Origin: Calditrichaceae bacterium
Lineage (GTDB): Bacteria; Calditrichota; Calditrichia; Calditrichales; Calditrichaceae
Assembly: GCA_030592985.1 (NCBI GenBank)
Contig: JAUVIB010000095.1
Span: 1 to 9,433, forward strand
DNA length: 9,433 bases
Direction: 5' to 3'
Shown here: in pieces, positions 7,089 through 9,433 of the stretch
How positions within the stretch are numbered: position 1 is the stretch's first letter
How the letters are laid out: the number at the start of each line of letters is the position of its first letter
The notes under the pieces: model-generated
What the model was told of the DNA's origin: nothing
Seen by the model: the letters and a program-made list of their open reading frames with translations, nothing else
Databases searched by the model: none
Position numbers and translations under genes: made by a program

Positions 7089-7339
7089 TCAATTCAATAG
7101 TTCCAGATATTTACGACCTATTTTGCCATTGTTCAGATTGCTCCATTTTTCCCTTACATTTTCATGCCCGCTCACTGCGCTGATATCGCTTAAATATTTC
7201 TGCATTAAAACACCTTCTCTATCTTGATTTACTCCCAATTCTACGCTTCCAACCTTAGTTTTCATTTGTCGTGTATAGCCTCCATTTCGATAGTATTTCC
7301 TTCTATCGGTTCTTTAATACGGTAGCGCCTGGCTAGTTC
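7089..7339 (-). pseudogene. Broken remnant of an IS256/Mutator-family transposase
   Basis: The open stretch 7313 to 7089 (minus) reads RTDRRKYYRNGGYTRQ and then MKTKVGSVELGVNQDREG. This matches the conserved N-terminal block of IS256-family transposases, whose pattern is RxxYRNGYxxRxLxTRVGxxELxVPxxRxG. The usual proline before the last part is asparagine here. Just upstream, in another frame (7339 to about 7317), comes ELARRYRIK, which fits the preceding family segment of the type GAxRYER, so a frameshift and a TAA at 7316-7314 split the gene. After the REG motif the frame runs another 40 residues that I cannot align and stops at 7091-7089. Family members are about 400 residues, so over 300 residues, including the DDE catalytic core, are missing. 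An internal ATG at 7265 could start a 58-residue product, but no good ribosome binding site precedes it. Confidence 0.65.
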
Positions 7340-7530
7340 TCAAATTCAGTATTTATTTACTTTAGAAAAATATCTTGTACCAATAAATAAAAATATCTTC
7401 ATTATACTATAAAAACTTTTTGGATTTACTTGACTAATCCTATATCTTTACTCTTGTCTTTTACCGTGTTCTTTTATTTCGTTTTTTGTCTATACTTAAG
7501 TTAGAATGGATATGGTAATTTTTTCCTTTT

Positions 7531-7545
7531 TTTACACAAATTTAT
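7531..7545. mobile_element. Possible end sequence of the decayed IS256-type element
   Basis: TTTACACAAATTTAT, read on the minus strand as ATAAATTTGTGTAAA, resembles the AATTGTGTAAAA stretch in the terminal repeats of IS256 itself. It is on the correct side, upstream of the transposase remnant and reading inward. I find no matching partner at the other end and no target-site duplication, so this is suggestive only. Confidence 0.3.
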
Positions 7546-7573
7546 GGATTTAATTACGAAAGGAACAATACAA

Positions 7574-9433
7574 ATGAAATCACATTTATATCAGACAATA
7601 ATCTTAAATATTTTATATATTTTATTTCATGTCAGTATTAGCTTTGCGGGAATAGAATGGTCAATTATTATTTCAAAAGACCAACTAAAGGATGAGGCAA
7701 TAAAAGTTTGTCTGGAGGATTTGAAAGAAACAGGAAAAGAATTCGGATTAACATTTAATGTCTTAAATAATATTAACAAATCTAATTTACATTCTATTGT
7801 TGTTGGAGATGCAGATCGGAACATAGAAATAGAGGGTTTGATAAAAAAGGAAAAAATTCGTTTAGTAGGTGTTAAAAATCCAGAGGGATATGAAATAATT
7901 ACTAAAGTTTTAGGCAGAAGTAAAACCATAATAGTTGCCGGCGGCTCTGTTATTGGAGACGTTTACGGACTTTACTGGATATTGGATAGAATAAGAGTAT
8001 TTAAAAATATTCCTGAAATAAATATTAAAAGAGAACCATCGTTTAAAATTAGATACACACGTATTCAGGTCAACACTAAGGAAGATATAAAGAGAGCTCT
8101 CCGATATGGATTAAACCTGGTCTATGGCGATAATCCTCTGAAACTTGTTCCTTGGAAAACAGAACCAGAAAGGACAGAAAATAAAAAAAATCGAGAGAAA
8201 ACAAAGGAATTGATAAACTATGCCCATGCCTTGCATATAAAATTTTTATCTTTTGGTACTGATTTTACTTATCATCCGACACTGTTGGAGGAATTTAACG
8301 CAACACTATCACCTTCCAATCCTCTCTTTTGGGACGTAGTGCAGGCTAAATACAAAATGCTTTTACAGGCAATGCCCGAACTTGACGGTATCGCGACATT
8401 CACTGGCGAAGAGCAAAGTTATTGGGGAAATTATAAAACTTTTGATCCGATGCATGATGGAGAAGAGTGTGACTGGAGTTTGGAAAAACGGTACCGAACA
8501 TTTGTGAAAAAGATTCACGATGTTGTCGTAGGTGAGTTCGATAAAATCTATCACCATCGAACCTGGATCACCAATAGTTATGAGCAGCAATCGCAACCTG
8601 TAGTTTACAGGAAAATATTTACAAATGATGTACCAACGAAAAACCTTTACCTCATACCCAGTTTTACTCAGAATGATCGTTGGTGGCATCAACGCTATAA
8701 TCCGACTTTTAATATAACTCCTCATAACATGCTGGCTGTGTTTGAACCGATGAATTATTATGAATCTTCCAAATCCAATCTTTTCCCCACCTTCCCTGGT
8801 CAGTATTTTCAAGCTGGATTACAAGCAATCATGGAAGTAACAAACCACAATTTAAAAGGATTAAGTTTTGATTTACGATCTACAGAGAACTTTAAAACAG
8901 GCAACCTTACTGCTTATACAGTATTCCGATTAGGTTGGAATTATCTTGAAAATCCCAAAGCAATCGCCGAGGATTTCTGTGCGATTCATTTTGGACCGGC
9001 GGCGTCTAAAAGTATGGCCGAAATATATTTACTATCTCCAAATGCTTATAAATACGGACTTTTTATTGAGCCGGTTGCTTACGGCGGCTTCAATTCTCTT
9101 CCACATATTCGAGTTGGTACATTCCCGGCACAAGGCTATCCACACATCGATAACGGTAAAAAACATATTCAGTTTTTGCGCAAGATATATCTCCGTTGTA
9201 AACCCTGGATACCGGAAACTATGAGCTACTTAGACCATGGACTTAAAATTGCAAACACAATGAAAGAAAAATATAAATATGTAAAACCACATATTGCGGA
9301 TAAAAAAATAGCCGGGAATGTTGAGAATCGAATAGAGATGACACGATTGTTTATAAATACAAACAATCTATATGTTAAAGCTGCATTCTCATATTTTGAA
9401 TATAGAGACAATCCAACTAAACCATTAAGACTC
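7574..9433 (+). CDS. Exported glycoside hydrolase-like protein, distantly GH67 alpha-glucuronidase-like (3' end cut by window edge)
   Basis: Probably a secreted or periplasmic carbohydrate-active enzyme; the substrate is not known. The frame is open for 620 codons to the window end. AGGA at 7561-7564, nine bases before the ATG, and a Sec signal peptide (hydrophobic 8-24, likely cut after SFA at 23-25) fix the start. Residues 26-145 look like the zincin-like N-domain of GH67/GH20-type enzymes, with EGYEII (104-109) and GGSVIGDVYGLYWIL (123-137). A barrel-like part begins near EPSFKIRYTRIQ (154-165). GIATFTGEEQSYWG (272-285) offers candidate acid residues E279 and E280. VFEPMNYYES (389-398) and NFKTGNLTAYTVFRLGWN (439-456), followed by AIAEDF, recall the GH67 block where aromatic GRLAW and EEIAEEW motifs occur. 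The resemblance is by eye and distant, and the activity is inferred. It has no operon partner visible here, and decayed mobile DNA lies just upstream. Confidence 0.7.
   Translation, partial: MKSHLYQTIILNILYILFHVSISFAGIEWSIIISKDQLKDEAIKVCLEDLKETGKEFGLTFNVLNNINKSNLHSIVVGDADRNIEIEGLIKKEKIRLVGVKNPEGYEIITKVLGRSKTIIVAGGSVIGDVYGLYWILDRIRVFKNIPEINIKREPSFKIRYTRIQVNTKEDIKRALRYGLNLVYGDNPLKLVPWKTEPERTENKKNREKTKELINYAHALHIKFLSFGTDFTYHPTLLEEFNATLSPSNPLFWDVVQAKYKMLLQAMPELDGIATFTGEEQSYWGNYKTFDPMHDGEECDWSLEKRYRTFVKKIHDVVVGEFDKIYHHRTWITNSYEQQSQPVVYRKIFTNDVPTKNLYLIPSFTQNDRWWHQRYNPTFNITPHNMLAVFEPMNYYESSKSNLFPTFPGQYFQAGLQAIMEVTNHNLKGLSFDLRSTENFKTGNLTAYTVFRLGWNYLENPKAIAEDFCAIHFGPAASKSMAEIYLLSPNAYKYGLFIEPVAYGGFNSLPHIRVGTFPAQGYPHIDNGKKHIQFLRKIYLRCKPWIPETMSYLDHGLKIANTMKEKYKYVKPHIADKKIAGNVENRIEMTRLFINTNNLYVKAAFSYFEYRDNPTKPLRL

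Larger units (their letters stand above)
6873..7573. other. Gene-poor region with a decayed mobile element
   Basis: These 701 bases lie between two plus-strand genes. In order they hold the terminator hairpin (6915-6954), a structured inverted repeat (7004-7060), a broken transposase remnant on the minus strand (7089-7339), an AT-rich stretch (about 7340-7530) without recognisable coding content, a sequence resembling an IS256-type end (7531-7545) and the ribosome binding site of the next gene (AGGA, 7561-7564). TATACT at 7491-7496 is a possible -10 box for the downstream gene but has no fitting -35. The open frame on the plus strand at 7033-7227 is an antisense shadow of the remnant. Confidence 0.55.

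Noticed and set aside
7033..7227. 64-codon open frame on the plus strand
   Set aside because: It lies antisense to the IS256-like remnant, whose minus-strand translation carries a recognisable family motif. No ribosome binding site is seen.
7627..7929. 100-codon open frame on the minus strand
   Set aside because: It is antisense to the exported glycosidase-like gene, which has a signal peptide and a 620-codon open frame.
8363..8812. 149-codon open frame on the minus strand
   Set aside because: It is antisense to the central part of the glycosidase-like gene. No recognisable domain or start signal.
8946..9224. 92-codon open frame on the plus strand
   Set aside because: It is an out-of-frame overlap within the glycosidase-like gene, with no ribosome binding site.
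9226..9411. 61-codon open frame on the minus strand
   Set aside because: It is antisense to the end of the glycosidase-like gene and has no independent support.

Overview
The window is AT-rich (roughly two thirds A+T by eye) chromosomal DNA from a bacterium I cannot name. Shine-Dalgarno sequences are clear in front of most genes. The last gene carries a Sec signal peptide and looks like a secreted or periplasmic glycan-degrading enzyme. A free-living or gut/sediment heterotroph with B12-dependent methionine synthesis fits, but nothing here fixes the phylum. The window cuts through a gene at both ends.

Layout: (1) 1-2796, minus: metH, cobalamin-dependent methionine synthase, with its C-terminal activation domain off the left edge. 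(2) 3032-4039, minus: a PdxA-family dehydrogenase with a changed substrate motif. (3) 4040-4378: a divergent promoter region with several inverted repeats. (4) 4379-5404, plus: a LacI/GalR-family regulator. (5) 5425-5991, minus: a short nitroreductase-family flavoprotein, convergent with the regulator. (6) 5992-6461: AT-rich non-coding DNA with a possible promoter and a long inverted repeat. (7) 6462-6872, plus: a very methionine-rich four-helix membrane protein resembling the DUF6789 family, followed by a terminator-like hairpin. (8) 6873-7573: a decayed region holding a structured inverted repeat and a broken remnant of an IS256/Mutator-family transposase on the minus strand. (9) 7574-9433, plus: a large exported protein distantly resembling GH67 alpha-glucuronidases, running off the right edge.

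How the parts may work together: the PdxA-like enzyme next to a divergent LacI-type regulator is the usual layout of a sugar or sugar-acid catabolic switch. The glucuronidase-like protein further on also suggests uronate or xylan-type glycan use. The substitution in the PdxA substrate motif fits a role outside vitamin B6 synthesis. This is inference; no transporter or sugar kinase lies in the window. MetH, the nitroreductase and the small membrane protein look like unrelated housekeeping or accessory genes. I see no CRISPR array, tRNA, rRNA, recognisable riboswitch or complete mobile element, and no convincing new multi-gene system. The most worthwhile leads are the variant PdxA, the divergent glycosidase and the transposase remnant.
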